Origin: CAZAFC01 sp964484675 | Lineage (GTDB): Bacteria; Patescibacteriota; Saccharimonadia; Saccharimonadales; UBA4665 | Direction of reading: 5' to 3' | DNA length: 64,000 bases | Assembly (NCBI GenBank): GCA_964484675.1 | Contig: CAZAFC010000003.1 | Coordinates: 1 to 64,000, forward strand | Part shown: positions 41,098 through 50,007 of the stretch, in pieces | How the letters are laid out: each line of letters begins with the position of its first letter | Numbering within the stretch: position 1 is the first letter of the stretch | Program-made: the position numbers and the translations under genes | Notes under the pieces: generated by a model | What the model saw: the letters and a program-made list of their open reading frames with translations, nothing else | What the model was told of the DNA's origin: nothing | Databases searched by the model: none

Positions 41098-41971
41098 GCT
41101 GTACTTGCTCGGCAAATTCGGGCGGAAGCGCCGCCGTAAACGTTTGGTGTTCGCGATTTGGCAGTGTGATTTCCAGGCTAAGCGCATGCAGAAACAATCG
41201 ATCGCCAAAGGTGCCTGATCCGTACAGTGGGTCGCCGACGATTGGATGGCCGACCTGGCGCATGTGCACGCGCAACTGATGCGTGCGGCCGGTTTCGGGC
41301 TGCAACTCTACGAGGTCGACTGCCTTGCCCTGCTCGAGTACTTTGTATTTCGTAGTGGCTGGCTTGCCGTTGGGGCCGACGCGGAACGTCGCTGGCGCTT
41401 TAGGGTTGCGCTCGATGGGCATGTCCACGACGGCTTCGGGTGGGTCGAGATGACCTTCTACGACGGCGGCATAGGTTTTGCGGACTTTTCGATCGGCAAA
41501 TTGCTTTTGCAAAAAGCTGAGTGCGGCTTGATTTTTCGCGCCGATAATCACGCCGCTTGTGGCGCGATCGAGCCGGTGCACGATGCCGGCTCTCTCGCCG
41601 GTGATGTCAGTCACATGCTGGCGCAAAAATGACGCCACGCTTGCCTCGTGCGCGAATCGCCCCGGCGCGTGCGTGAGGATGCCGGCCGGTTTATCCAGCA
41701 CGATGCAGTCGGCATCTTCGTAGAGCACGGGGATGTCAATGGTCGGAACGACGTCGAGCTCGGAATCGTCGTAATTGACGTTAATCGTTTCGCCCTCGCG
41801 AATTTTGCGGCCAGCCTTGGCGGCAGCGCCGTCAATCAAGACTTCCCCGCCATCGCAAAGTTTGCGGACAAAGGCCCGGCTCAAGCGCGGCATGCGCGCG
41901 GCCACAAAAGAGTCGAGGCGCTGACCGGCATCATCTTCGGTGACGAGATAGTGGCGTTGCGGCGCTGCCAT
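41090..41971 (-). CDS. rluD: RluA/RluD-family 23S rRNA pseudouridine synthase
   Basis: A 293-residue enzyme that converts uridine to pseudouridine in large rRNA. An N-terminal S4 RNA-binding domain (about 12-70) contains RLDSFVAARMPRLSRAFVRK. The catalytic domain has the Asp motif VHRLDRATSGVIIGAKN and late conserved segments QPETGRTHQLRVHMRQVGHP and GDPLYG. The exact target position is uncertain among RluC/RluD/YlyB-type members. It starts on the trpS stop (TAATG) and overlaps holB. Confidence 0.93.
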   Translation of the reverse strand: MAAPQRHYLVTEDDAGQRLDSFVAARMPRLSRAFVRKLCDGGEVLIDGAAAKAGRKIREGETINVNYDDSELDVVPTIDIPVLYEDADCIVLDKPAGILTHAPGRFAHEASVASFLRQHVTDITGERAGIVHRLDRATSGVIIGAKNQAALSFLQKQFADRKVRKTYAAVVEGHLDPPEAVVDMPIERNPKAPATFRVGPNGKPATTKYKVLEQGKAVDLVELQPETGRTHQLRVHMRQVGHPIVGDPLYGSGTFGDRLFLHALSLEITLPNREHQTFTAALPPEFAEQVQHA

Positions 41972-43020
41972 TAACGGGCTCGCAGCCCGACAGCGCGTTG
42001 CGCCTTGAGGAGCGTCGCGTTGGCGATTTTGTTCATAGCTTGTTCGGAAGTTTCGAGTTTAGCGAGCAGCGCAGCATCGTCAACGGCGCTCAGTCGACCC
42101 TGAAATTCACCCAAAAACTTGCGGATGCCGTCGGCAACGGCCGCTTTGAGTTCGCCGTAATTAGTGCGGCCATCCCATTCGCTCGCGACATCATTGAGCG
42201 TGCGGTGCGTTAGGAGCGCCAAAATTTGCAGAAGATTGCTGATGCCCGGCTGCGCAACAGGATCATAATGCGCCTGCCCAACGCTGTCAGTGGTGGCGCT
42301 CATGATCTTTTTGGCGGCTGCGTCGGGATTGTCACCCAAGAAAATGACGCCCTTGCCAGTGTCGTCGCTTTTGCTCATTTTTTTGGTTGGCTCGACAAGG
42401 TCTTTGACGCGCAAACCCTGATCTTTACCGAAGAACGTATGCTGCGCAGGTACCGGCTCGGGAATCTGGAAAACACCTTCGGGATACAGTTCGCTAAAAG
42501 TCTTGTTGAACCGTTCACCGATGTCGCGCGTAAACTCCAGATGCTGCGTCTGGTCTTCGCCCACCGGTACATAGCGCGCGCCATACAGCAACATATCGGC
42601 CGCCATCAGCACCGGATAATTAAAGAGCCCGACGCTGATGCGGTCGTCGCTCAGCTTTGCGGCTTTGTCCTTGAACTGCGTCATGCGGCTCATTTCGCCA
42701 AAGCCGGTGAAGCAGTCAAGAATCCATGTCAGCTCGGAGTGCGCCGGGATGTAGCTTTGCCGATAGATGTGGACGTTCGGGTGGTCGATCGGCAGCCCCG
42801 CCGCCACGAAAACGCGCACGGCATGCATGATTTGCGCATGGAGCGCCGCGTGGTCAATCGGCGTAGTGAAGCTGTGCAGATCGGGCACGAACAGGTTGAT
42901 TTGATAATCGGCGGCGCGCGTGGTCGCCATGTCGATCATCGGCAAGATCGCGCCGAAATAATTGCCGATCGTGAGATCGTTGTTGGCACGGATGCCGGTC
43001 AGAATTACGGATTTTGTCAT
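41971..43020 (-). CDS. trpS: Tryptophanyl-tRNA synthetase
   Basis: A 349-residue class I synthetase. The HIGH-like motif is DLTIGNYFGA (T-I-G-N) and the KMSKS loop is KKMSKSDDTGKGV. The segment VGEDQTQHLEFTRDIGERFN is the classic tryptophan-specific region. The start is ATG 43020: similarity begins there and a longer frame would cross the promoter. TATACT at 43030-43035 ends 9 bases upstream, so the message has almost no leader. It is first in a trpS-rluD-holB run. Confidence 0.96.
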   Translation of the reverse strand: MTKSVILTGIRANNDLTIGNYFGAILPMIDMATTRAADYQINLFVPDLHSFTTPIDHAALHAQIMHAVRVFVAAGLPIDHPNVHIYRQSYIPAHSELTWILDCFTGFGEMSRMTQFKDKAAKLSDDRISVGLFNYPVLMAADMLLYGARYVPVGEDQTQHLEFTRDIGERFNKTFSELYPEGVFQIPEPVPAQHTFFGKDQGLRVKDLVEPTKKMSKSDDTGKGVIFLGDNPDAAAKKIMSATTDSVGQAHYDPVAQPGISNLLQILALLTHRTLNDVASEWDGRTNYGELKAAVADGIRKFLGEFQGRLSAVDDAALLAKLETSEQAMNKIANATLLKAQRAVGLRAR

Positions 43021-43029
43021 AATACCTCT

Positions 43030-43035
43030 AGTATA
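43030..43035 (-). promoter_or_regulatory. -10 element of trpS
   Basis: On the minus strand TATACT is followed by 9 bases and ATG 43020. The AGAGG in the interval would mostly lie upstream of the predicted transcript start. Confidence 0.4.
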
Positions 43036-43201
43036 GCTCATATGTCTGTTGATAGAAAAACCGCCAGGCAGCGGGTGCATGGCGGGCTTTTCGATGCATT
43101 CGGATTTTCTCAAGCAAACACACGGAACAGAACGCCATGGGCGCTGCTCTGCCAAGCTTGTGTACGAATGTTTTTCATGTTCTTAGTGTACCACAAGGAG
43201 A

Positions 43202-43780
43202 TTATGCCGCAATGAGCACGGTGCCGGCCGGCATAGTGGGGCTCATGTGTGCTGCTGGCTCGAAAAGCGCCGGCGCCGCCAGGCCATCCTCTTGCAAATT
43301 GAAGAGCACGACTGCACTCAGCGTCTCCAGGGAAAGCGCCCGGCGGGCGGTGTCCTTAGCGGGACCTTCGGGCGCAGCGCGCAGTGCGTGACGCTTAGCT
43401 TGCAAGTCTGGCAACCCCCAGATGACACTCCATGCTTGCTCATTGGCACGAACTCGCGCCGCTAGGCTGGCAGTATCAGGGTCGATGTTCGCCGGGCCGA
43501 TGCCCAGGTGCGATCCGCCGTTGCTTTTGGCCAGAACCTCAGAAATGATTTCTGCCGATGCCTGGCGAGGATCGCTCGCAGCGATTTCTTGTTCGGCTAA
43601 AAGTGCGCCAAGCGTGTGCACGAGATTTACCGGGTCCTGAGCCATCTGCCGATTGAATCGGTTGAATGCGGATTGTCGGGCATGAGCTGCGCTAACAATC
43701 TTTTCGGTTGTGGTGGCTTGCTGCGAGGTCGTTTGGCCCAACTCATGGCCGCCGATTTCGCTTAATAGGGATAACTTCAT
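43202..43780 (-). CDS. Orphan soluble protein
   Basis: A 192-residue alanine- and glutamine-rich protein, mostly helical by composition, with no signal peptide, membrane span or recognised motif. The N-terminal half is polar (GQTTSQQATTTEKIVSAAHA); the last 30 residues are hydrophobic-neutral (PALFEPAAHMSPTMPAGTVL). It has AGAGGAGA as ribosome-binding site and its own promoter. It is a single gene between trpS and the ribosomal cluster. Function unknown; in style it resembles the other orphan proteins of this window. Confidence 0.65.
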   Translation of the reverse strand: MKLSLLSEIGGHELGQTTSQQATTTEKIVSAAHARQSAFNRFNRQMAQDPVNLVHTLGALLAEQEIAASDPRQASAEIISEVLAKSNGGSHLGIGPANIDPDTASLAARVRANEQAWSVIWGLPDLQAKRHALRAAPEGPAKDTARRALSLETLSAVVLFNLQEDGLAAPALFEPAAHMSPTMPAGTVLIAA

Positions 43781-43854
43781 ACATTCTCCTCTGACTTTAT
43801 TGCATGCGTAGTGGACATGAAAGTCGAGGCGCTGCGTACGTACATTGCAGCATC

Positions 43855-43882
43855 AGTATACACCTGGTGTGTGTAATGTAAA
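43855..43882 (-). promoter_or_regulatory. Promoter of the orphan gene at 43780
   Basis: On the minus strand TTTACA (43882-43877), 16 bases, TATACT (43860-43855). The leader is about 70 bases. Confidence 0.6.
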
Positions 43883-44042
43883 GGCACTCAAAAGTTGTGG
43901 ACCTTGCCCATTCTCGGCACCCCCAGTAGTACGCGCTCACGCCTGGTGTCAATAGGCGGCTGGTCCGCTGGAGAGTGGATGCGTGTCACTGCTTAAGCAG
44001 CCAGGCTTCGGGGATTCTTCTGCACTGGGGAGTCTTGGGCGC

Positions 44043-44077
44043 AGCAAAATCACCCGCGCGGCGCGAGTGATTTTGCT
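44043..44077 (-). terminator. Hairpin ending the secY-rpsI operon
   Basis: AGCAAAATCAC (44043-44053) and GTGATTTTGCT (44067-44077) pair over 11 bp with a GC-rich inner part. The T-run lies inside the stem rather than after it. It begins about 20 bases past the rpsI stop. Confidence 0.65.
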
Positions 44078-44095
44078 GTTGTTCGAAGCAATTGA

Positions 44096-44494
44096 TTAAC
44101 GCTTGGTGAACTGACGTTGCTTGCGAGCGCCCTTGAGGCCGAACTTCTTGCGTTCTTTCTCGCGAGGGTCGCGACTCAACAGATCAGCGCGCTTAAGCGT
44201 GCTCTTGAGATCTTCGTTCATAATCGCGAGTGCTTTGGCAATGCCGAGGCGAACTGCACCGACTTGGCTGGTGTGGCCGCCGCCGCTGACGCGAGCGCTG
44301 ATGTCGAACTTGTTCTCCAATTGCAACGCGGTAAACGGCTTGCTGAGCTCCTCGAGCAAGTAGCTGCTCTCGGCAAAATACTCAGCTGCTGGCTTGTCGT
44401 TGATGACAATTGTGCCTTTGCCACCTTGCAGCCGTACGCGAGCAGTTGCGCTTTTGCGTCGGCCGAGCGCGTAGAAGTAGCTCTGTTCTGCCAT
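44096..44494 (-). CDS. rpsI: 30S ribosomal protein S9
   Basis: A 132-residue small-subunit head protein whose C-terminal tail reaches the P site. It begins with the typical YALGRRKSATARVRL and ends in KKFGLKGARKQRQFTKR, with the basic tail ending in KR. Normal length. It is the last gene of the operon, one base after rplM. Confidence 0.98.
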   Translation of the reverse strand: MAEQSYFYALGRRKSATARVRLQGGKGTIVINDKPAAEYFAESSYLLEELSKPFTALQLENKFDISARVSGGGHTSQVGAVRLGIAKALAIMNEDLKSTLKRADLLSRDPREKERKKFGLKGARKQRQFTKR

Positions 44495-44495
44495 A

Positions 44496-44936
44496 TTACT
44501 TGCCTTCCTTTACTGAAATAACTTCTGGCTTTTGCGCTTCGTGCTTGTGCTCGGGGCCAGCGTAGATTTTGAGTCGCTCGAGGCGAGCATCGCGAAGCTT
44601 GTTCACGGGCAACATGCCGCGCACAGCGTGAAACAGCGCGTGCGTCGGGTCTTGCTCCATTTTTTCTTTGAGCGTAGCTTCTTTGAGGCCGCCCGGAAAG
44701 TGGCTGTGGCGGTAGTAGCGCTTGTCCTCGAGTTTTTTGCCGGTCACAACAGTATCTTGAGCGTTGATCACGACCACAAAATCACCGGTGTCAATGTGGT
44801 GCGTGAACATGGGCTTGCCTTTGCCCGTCAGAAGCGTGGCGATTTGCGTGGCAACGCGGCCAAGCGGTGCTTGACTGGCGTCGATCACGTACCATTTGCG
44901 CGTAACGTCACTTGGTTTGGCGCTATAGGTCTTCAT
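44496..44936 (-). CDS. rplM: 50S ribosomal protein L13
   Basis: A 146-residue large-subunit assembly protein. Typical segments are KWYVIDASQAPLGRVATQIA and DFVVVINAQDTVVTGKKLEDK; the conserved RMLP-like stretch reads AVRGMLPVNKLRDA. Normal length. It starts on the rplQ stop (TAATG) and pairs with rpsI, as in most bacteria. Confidence 0.98.
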   Translation of the reverse strand: MKTYSAKPSDVTRKWYVIDASQAPLGRVATQIATLLTGKGKPMFTHHIDTGDFVVVINAQDTVVTGKKLEDKRYYRHSHFPGGLKEATLKEKMEQDPTHALFHAVRGMLPVNKLRDARLERLKIYAGPEHKHEAQKPEVISVKEGK

Positions 44937-45388
44937 TATTTTGCCTCCTTCGCAGGCTTGGCGGCTGGCTTCTTGGCAGAAGCTTTGGTGCTCGGCTTTT
45001 CTGCAGCTTTTGCAACTGGGGCTGCGGCAAAGTCATCCACGAAGCTGACGCGCGCCAGCTGGGCGTTATCACCGCGGCGCAGGCTGGTGCGAACCACACG
45101 CAGATGGCCACTCACGCGGCCGGTCATCTTGGGGGCAAGCTCGTCAACTAATTTGTGAGCGCTCTCGAGCGTTTGCAAGCCGGCGATGACTTGTCGGCGA
45201 TTATGCAGGTCGCCCTTTTTGGCTTTTGTAATGAGCTTCTCGAGGTAAGGAACTACCTCTTTCGCCTTGGGCAGGGTGGTTTCGATCGACTCGTACTTCA
45301 CGAGTGAATCGGCCAGGCCCTTCAGCAGGGCTCGTCGTTGGTCGCGTTCGCGGTGGAACTTGCGACCCTGGTATCCGTTGCGATGCAT
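44936..45388 (-). CDS. rplQ: 50S ribosomal protein L17
   Basis: A 150-residue large-subunit protein at the exit-tunnel side. The core KFHRERDQRRALLKGLADSL and EKLITKAKKGDLHNRRQV is canonical. It carries a C-terminal Ala/Lys-rich extension of about 30 residues (KPSTKASAKKPAAKPAKEAK), like several proteins of this cluster. It lies one base after rpoA. Confidence 0.97.
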   Translation of the reverse strand: MHRNGYQGRKFHRERDQRRALLKGLADSLVKYESIETTLPKAKEVVPYLEKLITKAKKGDLHNRRQVIAGLQTLESAHKLVDELAPKMTGRVSGHLRVVRTSLRRGDNAQLARVSFVDDFAAAPVAKAAEKPSTKASAKKPAAKPAKEAK

Positions 45389-45389
45389 C

Positions 45390-46340
45390 TTATAGCTCCA
45401 GCTCTGCTAGTTTCTCTTTGACTTCGTCGAGTGCTTTGCTGCCGAAACCCTTGAGGTCGCGCAACTCTGCGTCGCTGAGGCTAAAGAGGTCTTTAATAGT
45501 GTGAATATCGTTGTTGATGAGCGCGTTGGTAGTACGTGCGCTCAGATTTAAGTCCTCGATCGAGGTGTTGAGCGCGGTGGGCTCATCGCTGGCCTCGTGT
45601 GCGCTTTGTGGTGCGCTCTGACCAGTCGGAACGAGCTGCTCGCCAGCGGCAACTTGTGTTTTGCCGGCAAGTGCCGTGTACTGATTGACGAGAATGGCGG
45701 ACGCTTCTTCAAAGGCGTCGCGTGGCGTAATCGTGTTGTCGGTCTCAATGGTGATGAGTAGCTTGTCGAGGTCTGTCATTTGGCCAACGCGAGTGTTCTC
45801 GACTTTGTAGCGAACACGGATTACTGGGCTGAAGATAGCGTCGAGCGCGATGTGGTCGCTGGCTTTTTTGGCAGCGCCCTCCTCGATGGTGCGATAGCCG
45901 CGGCCAGTTTCCACGACCAGATCCATGACGAATTTTGATTTATCATCGTCGAGTGTGGCGATGATTTGGTCGGGGTTCACGACTTCAACATCAGCGTTCA
46001 CCTGAATGTCTTTGGCCGTGACAGCGCCCTTGCCTTGCTTGACAATGCGTAGCTCCTGAGCCTCGTCGCCGTACACACGGAAGCGAATGCTCTTGAGGTT
46101 CAGCATGATGTCGACGACATCTTCTTTGACGCCAGGCACGGTGGTGAATTCGTGCGTTGCGCCTTCAATCTTAAAGCTGGTAACTGCCGCGCCGGCAATG
46201 CTCGAGAGCAAAACGCGACGAAGCGAGTTGCCGAGCGTCATGCCGTAGCCGCTGTGCAACGGCTCGATTGCAAATGTGCTGCTGACAGCACTGTGGTCAT
46301 CGACGTTGACGAGGCCGGGCGTGTGAATCATTTTTGACAT
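45390..46340 (-). CDS. rpoA: DNA-directed RNA polymerase subunit alpha
   Basis: A 316-residue polymerase assembly subunit. The N-terminal domain (about 1-225) has EPLHSGYGMTLGNSLRRVLL and the dimer interface GAAVTSFKIEGATHEF. A linker of about 30 residues leads to the C-terminal domain (about 250-316) with LNLSARTTNALINNDIHTIK and LRDLKGFGSKALDEVK, the UP-element and activator contact region. Complete and typical in length. Confidence 0.98.
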   Translation of the reverse strand: MSKMIHTPGLVNVDDHSAVSSTFAIEPLHSGYGMTLGNSLRRVLLSSIAGAAVTSFKIEGATHEFTTVPGVKEDVVDIMLNLKSIRFRVYGDEAQELRIVKQGKGAVTAKDIQVNADVEVVNPDQIIATLDDDKSKFVMDLVVETGRGYRTIEEGAAKKASDHIALDAIFSPVIRVRYKVENTRVGQMTDLDKLLITIETDNTITPRDAFEEASAILVNQYTALAGKTQVAAGEQLVPTGQSAPQSAHEASDEPTALNTSIEDLNLSARTTNALINNDIHTIKDLFSLSDAELRDLKGFGSKALDEVKEKLAELEL

Positions 46341-46357
46341 CTAGCTTTAGTCCTCCC

Positions 46358-46975
46358 TTAGCGTGAGTAGTATTCTACGATTAGTTGCTCTTTGATTTCG
46401 GGCTCGGCGTCATCACGGGCGGGCAGGCCGGTCACGGTAAAGCTGAGTTTTTTGCGGTCGACTTTGAGCCAAGCTGGAATGGTCGAGGGATTTGGGCTGA
46501 CATCGTCGATTTTTTTGAAGTACTCAGTTTGTTTACTGTGATCGCGAACGACGAGTTCGTCGCCAACACTGAGGCGAATTGACGGAATGTCGACGCGGCG
46601 ACCATTCAGCATGAAGTGCCCATGAGTCACGAGTTGCCGAGCGGCGCGACGACTTGTGGCATAACCGGCGCGGTAAACGGCGTTGTCGAGGCGTTGCTCG
46701 AGCAAGCGCAGGAGTACTTCGCCTGATTGGCCTTGCTTGCGTGTCGATTCTTTCATGAGGTTGCTGAATTGCTTTTCCAAAAGACCATACAGGCGCTTGA
46801 CCTTCTGCTTTTCACGCAGCTGGAGCGAGTACTGGCTGGCTTTATTGCGCAGGCGGCTGTTTTGTTTCTGGCCTGGGGTTGCGGCTCGCTTGACGAGAGC
46901 TTTGTGCGCCTTGGGGTGCAGGGCGTAGCCTTCGCGGCGAGACATTTTTACGATTGACTGTGTATCACGTGCCAT
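46358..46975 (-). CDS. rpsD: 30S ribosomal protein S4
   Basis: A 205-residue primary 16S-binding protein. The N-terminal region has no zinc-ribbon cysteines (MARDTQSIVKMSRREGYALH). The central S4 domain reads RLDNAVYRAGYATSRRAARQ followed by LVTHGHFMLNGRRVDIPS. Normal length; ends in VEYYSR, as usual. Confidence 0.98.
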   Translation of the reverse strand: MARDTQSIVKMSRREGYALHPKAHKALVKRAATPGQKQNSRLRNKASQYSLQLREKQKVKRLYGLLEKQFSNLMKESTRKQGQSGEVLLRLLEQRLDNAVYRAGYATSRRAARQLVTHGHFMLNGRRVDIPSIRLSVGDELVVRDHSKQTEYFKKIDDVSPNPSTIPAWLKVDRKKLSFTVTGLPARDDAEPEIKEQLIVEYYSR

Positions 46976-46990
46976 GAATTGTCCTCTCGC

Positions 46991-47383
46991 CTAAATGCGA
47001 CGTGCTTTCTTCGGGCGGACGCCGCCGTGCGGCACGCCAGTCACGTCTTTAATACTTTCTACTTGAATGTCAAGGCTACTGAGTGCGCGGATAGCGGCGT
47101 CGCGGCCAAGGCCGACGCCTTTCACGAACACATCGGCCTTGCTGAAGCCGTGGAGCTGGCGAGCAGCGTTGCCAGCTTTTTCGGTCGCGATCTGAGCGGC
47201 GTAGGCGGTGCCTTTTTTGGAGCCGCGGAAGCCGCAGCCACCGGCGCTGGCTTGCGTCAGTGCGCCGCCATTTGCGTCCGTGAACGTGACAATGGTGTTG
47301 TTGAAGGTGGCGAGGATGTGAACCTGCCCAGCGCTTACAACGCGCTTAGCCTTCTTTTTTTTGACGGTAGTTGTTTCTGCCAT
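46991..47383 (-). CDS. rpsK: 30S ribosomal protein S11
   Basis: A 130-residue platform protein. Conserved stretches are VHILATFNNTIVTFTDANG, GFRGSKKGTAYAAQIA, and the C-terminal GVPHGGVRPKKARRI. Normal length; a short polylysine run follows the N-terminus. Confidence 0.98.
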   Translation of the reverse strand: MAETTTVKKKKAKRVVSAGQVHILATFNNTIVTFTDANGGALTQASAGGCGFRGSKKGTAYAAQIATEKAGNAARQLHGFSKADVFVKGVGLGRDAAIRALSSLDIQVESIKDVTGVPHGGVRPKKARRI

Positions 47384-47399
47384 AATCTATACCTTCATC

Positions 47400-47786
47400 C
47401 TACGTCTTCGATGCTACTTTTTTAGCGGTTCCGCCCACTGTGAGCTTGCGGCCACGGCGCGTGCGGGCGTTGGTCTTGGTGCGTTGGCCTCGCGAAGGCA
47501 GATTGGCCTTGTGGCGCATTCCGCGGTAGGAGTTGATGTCCTTGAGGCGCTTAATGTTGCCAGCCACGACGCGTTGCAATTCACCTTCGACCAAGTACTT
47601 CTCATTGATGATGTCTTGGATGCGGGAAATTTCTGCGTCGCTCAGATCTTTGGCACGAATGGTGCGTTCAACTTTGGCCGCAACAAGAATGTCGTCGCTA
47701 GTCTTAGGTCCAATACCGTACACGTAGGTCAGTGCAACCCAGATTTGCTTATCGCTCGGAATCGTAACGCCGGAAATTCGTGCCAT
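47400..47786 (-). CDS. rpsM: 30S ribosomal protein S13
   Basis: A 128-residue small-subunit head protein contacting P-site tRNA. It begins MARISGVTIPSDKQIWVALT and shows YGIGPKTSDDIL, the helix-two-turn-helix motif. The conserved SYRGMRHKANLPSRGQRTKT segment is complete. Slightly longer than usual through its basic tail. Confidence 0.98.
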   Translation of the reverse strand: MARISGVTIPSDKQIWVALTYVYGIGPKTSDDILVAAKVERTIRAKDLSDAEISRIQDIINEKYLVEGELQRVVAGNIKRLKDINSYRGMRHKANLPSRGQRTKTNARTRRGRKLTVGGTAKKVASKT

Positions 47787-47787
47787 A

Positions 47788-47904
47788 CTAACCCTGCCTC
47801 TGCTTATGCTTAGGTTTTAATTTGTTGATAACGTAAAGACGCCCTTTTCGACGGACGATAATGTCGTCGGGGGAAATCTTTTTGACACTTGCACGCACTT
47901 TCAT
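47788..47904 (-). CDS. rpmJ: 50S ribosomal protein L36 (cysteine-free form)
   Basis: A 38-residue protein encoded between infA and rpsM. It reads [20 protein letters not shown], then [18 protein letters not shown]. Size, start and end match L36, but the zinc ligands C11, C14, C27 of the standard form are replaced by other residues. Its stop overlaps nothing and lies one base before the rpsM start. Confidence 0.95.
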   Translation of the reverse strand: MKVRASVKKISPDDIIVRRKGRLYVINKLKPKHKQRQG

Positions 47905-47953
47905 GCGGATCATGCTCCTTTTTTCTTCAGTGCATGACACACTGCTTATATTG

Positions 47954-48175
47954 TTACGATTTGCGGTACGTGATTCTCCCCTTCGTCAGATCGTAAGGGG
48001 TCAACTCAACAGTAACGCTATCACCAGGCACAATACGAATGTAATGCTTTCGCATTTTGCCGGCGACATGAGCTATGATCTGGTGGCCGTTCTCGAGCTC
48101 GACACGAAACTGAGTACCCGGTAGGGTCTCGATGATTGTTCCCGTTAACTCGATAACTTCTTTCTTGGCCGCCAT
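47954..48175 (-). CDS. infA: Translation initiation factor IF-1
   Basis: A 73-residue S1/OB-fold factor that binds the 30S A site. The sequence shows [40 protein letters not shown] and GRITYRKS at the end, all canonical. It follows secY directly with no adk or map between. A TGC-TATAAT on the minus strand about 16 bases before its start may add an internal promoter. Confidence 0.98.
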   Translation of the reverse strand: MAAKKEVIELTGTIIETLPGTQFRVELENGHQIIAHVAGKMRKHYIRIVPGDSVTVELTPYDLTKGRITYRKS

Positions 48176-48233
48176 AAATATAACTTGGTCGATTATAGCA
48201 GCTCTCGCACTGCTTTGTAAAGTGTTTGATGCA

Positions 48234-49766
48234 TTATTTTTTATTCACTTTGTCGATATGGTTGTTATCGTCGGGATCTTTTCCGGTGCGACGCGGCAGG
48301 AACCGCAACCGCCCGGCACCGCTTGCTGCTTCTGCTGCTGTCTCAGCTTCGTAGAAAAAGTCCGGCTGAGAGTATTGGTCGTACGTCACCATGAGCGCGC
48401 GTGACTCGATGGCGCGCAACGTTTCGAGCGAAACAGACACGAGAATCAAAATACTGGTGCCGCCGATAGCGATGTTAGTGCTTAAGAATACCTGGGCGAC
48501 GATCGGTACAATAGCTAGCAGGCCCAGGCTGAAGGCGCCAAAAAGTGTCAGCCGATTGACGATCTTGCTGAGATACTTTTCGGTTTGGGCGCCAGAGCGA
48601 ACGCCCTCAATGAATCCACCTTGCTTTTGGAGATTTTCGGCAATCTCCTTGCTATTGAACGTCACGCTCGTATAGAAGAATGTGAACACGAACACCAGCA
48701 AGAAATACGTGACTGGATAAATATATGGCTGCCAGCCACCAGCCGAAAAAGTGGTTGAGGATGGTGCTTGGAACCAGGTCGCCAGGTGCGTGCCGATATG
48801 CTGGAGGCGCACGCTATGCATGCCGGTAAAAATGTTACCCAAGAAGCTAGGTACGCTCAAGAAAGCTACGGCGAAGATGATTGGTACGACGCCTGCGCTT
48901 ATGAGCTTGACCGGCAGCACGGTAGTCACGCCGCCGTACGTGCGATTGCCCTGCACGCGTTTGGCATAGTTTACGGTAATTCGCCGCGCCGCTTCATTGA
49001 GTTTGACGACGAGCCAGGTCAACACTATGACTGCTACGAGAATAATGAGCGAATAGATGAGACCTGACTTGCTGATTGGCAGCGTGTGGCCGAATAGCAC
49101 CCACTTGTTACTCTTGTTGACCACCGCGTTCACGAGCTGACTCACTGTCTGGGGCAATCCGCTCACAATCCCGACGGTAATAATAAGCGAAATACCATTA
49201 CCGATGCTCTGTTCCGTAACGAGCTCGCCAAGCCACATAAGGAGCATCGATGCGCCGGTAAGTGACGCAACCATCAACACCCACTGCATGAGTGATGTGT
49301 GTGCCGTGATGTCGCCAATGCCGCCGATCTGCTGCGCGTATTGGCGAACCAGATAAATTGCGCCTACAGATTGAATAATCGCCAGAGGCAACGTAAGCAT
49401 ACGTGTATATTGATTGATTTTCTTCTGGCCGTACTCACCTTCTTTGTGCAGTGCTTCGAGCCGCGGCACGGCCTTCGTGAGCAACTGCATAATAATAGAT
49501 GCGTTAATGTATGGCCCAAGTCCGGCGATCATGATCGAGAATTTCGCCAGCGCGCCGCCAGACAGTACGTTGATAAAACTCAAAAGCTGCGGAGTGTTGG
49601 ACGAATTAAAGAGGTTGCCAAGCACTTGCTTGAGCGTTTGCGGGTCGCTGAGCGGCACTGGAATGTGCGCCATAATACGAAAGACAAGTAGGATGCCCAA
49701 AACAGCGAAAATACGCTTGCGCATATCCTTGTGCTTCAGGGAGCGAGCAATAACGGACCAATTCAT
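48234..49766 (-). CDS. secY: Protein translocase subunit SecY
   Basis: A 510-residue, ten-span channel of the Sec translocon. Early conserved part is [13 protein letters not shown]; the plug region is [20 protein letters not shown]; the late loop is [20 protein letters not shown]. It is about 65 residues longer than E. coli SecY, mostly through a charged C-terminal tail (about 45 residues) and larger loops. It starts a new transcript: a full promoter ends 7 bases before its ATG and a terminator separates it from rplO. Confidence 0.97.
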   Translation of the reverse strand: MNWSVIARSLKHKDMRKRIFAVLGILLVFRIMAHIPVPLSDPQTLKQVLGNLFNSSNTPQLLSFINVLSGGALAKFSIMIAGLGPYINASIIMQLLTKAVPRLEALHKEGEYGQKKINQYTRMLTLPLAIIQSVGAIYLVRQYAQQIGGIGDITAHTSLMQWVLMVASLTGASMLLMWLGELVTEQSIGNGISLIITVGIVSGLPQTVSQLVNAVVNKSNKWVLFGHTLPISKSGLIYSLIILVAVIVLTWLVVKLNEAARRITVNYAKRVQGNRTYGGVTTVLPVKLISAGVVPIIFAVAFLSVPSFLGNIFTGMHSVRLQHIGTHLATWFQAPSSTTFSAGGWQPYIYPVTYFLLVFVFTFFYTSVTFNSKEIAENLQKQGGFIEGVRSGAQTEKYLSKIVNRLTLFGAFSLGLLAIVPIVAQVFLSTNIAIGGTSILILVSVSLETLRAIESRALMVTYDQYSQPDFFYEAETAAEAASGAGRLRFLPRRTGKDPDDNNHIDKVNKK

Positions 49767-49773
49767 ATGTCCT

Positions 49774-49802
49774 ATCGTACCCTATTCACTTGCGTTTGCC
49801 AA
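49774..49802 (-). promoter_or_regulatory. secY promoter, predicted leaderless
   Basis: On the minus strand TTGGCA (49802-49797), exactly 17 bases, TACGAT (49779-49774), then AGGACAT and ATG 49766. Transcription would begin at the start codon. Confidence 0.65.
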
Positions 49803-49952
49803 AGAATTCTGCGTGCAGATTGTTGTAAAACGAGCACGGGGATCTTTTCGCGCAGTTTAGCGGTGGCTACTGGTTCGAGTTAAAGGCCACTTTGTTCGCT
49901 TTTTGGACTTACAACGGATGATTTTGCCCGCGCGCTATGGACACATAATAAA

Positions 49953-49986
49953 AAACCTAGCTGCGACCTTGCGCGCAGCTAGGTTT
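49953..49986 (-). terminator. Intrinsic terminator after rplO
   Basis: A 13-bp perfect stem (AACCTAGCTGCG within 49953-49965, with 49974-49986) followed on the minus strand by TTTTATTA. It closes the rplC-rplO operon and isolates secY. Confidence 0.85.
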
Positions 49987-50007
49987 CTTGGAGTTGCCGC
50001 TAAGCCG

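Larger units (their letters stand above)
43781..44095. other. Intergenic stretch before the ribosomal cluster end
   Basis: This 315-base region holds the orphan's promoter at 43855-43882 and the hairpin after rpsI at 44043-44077. The part 43900-44030 has no reading frame or structure I can support. Confidence 0.5.
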
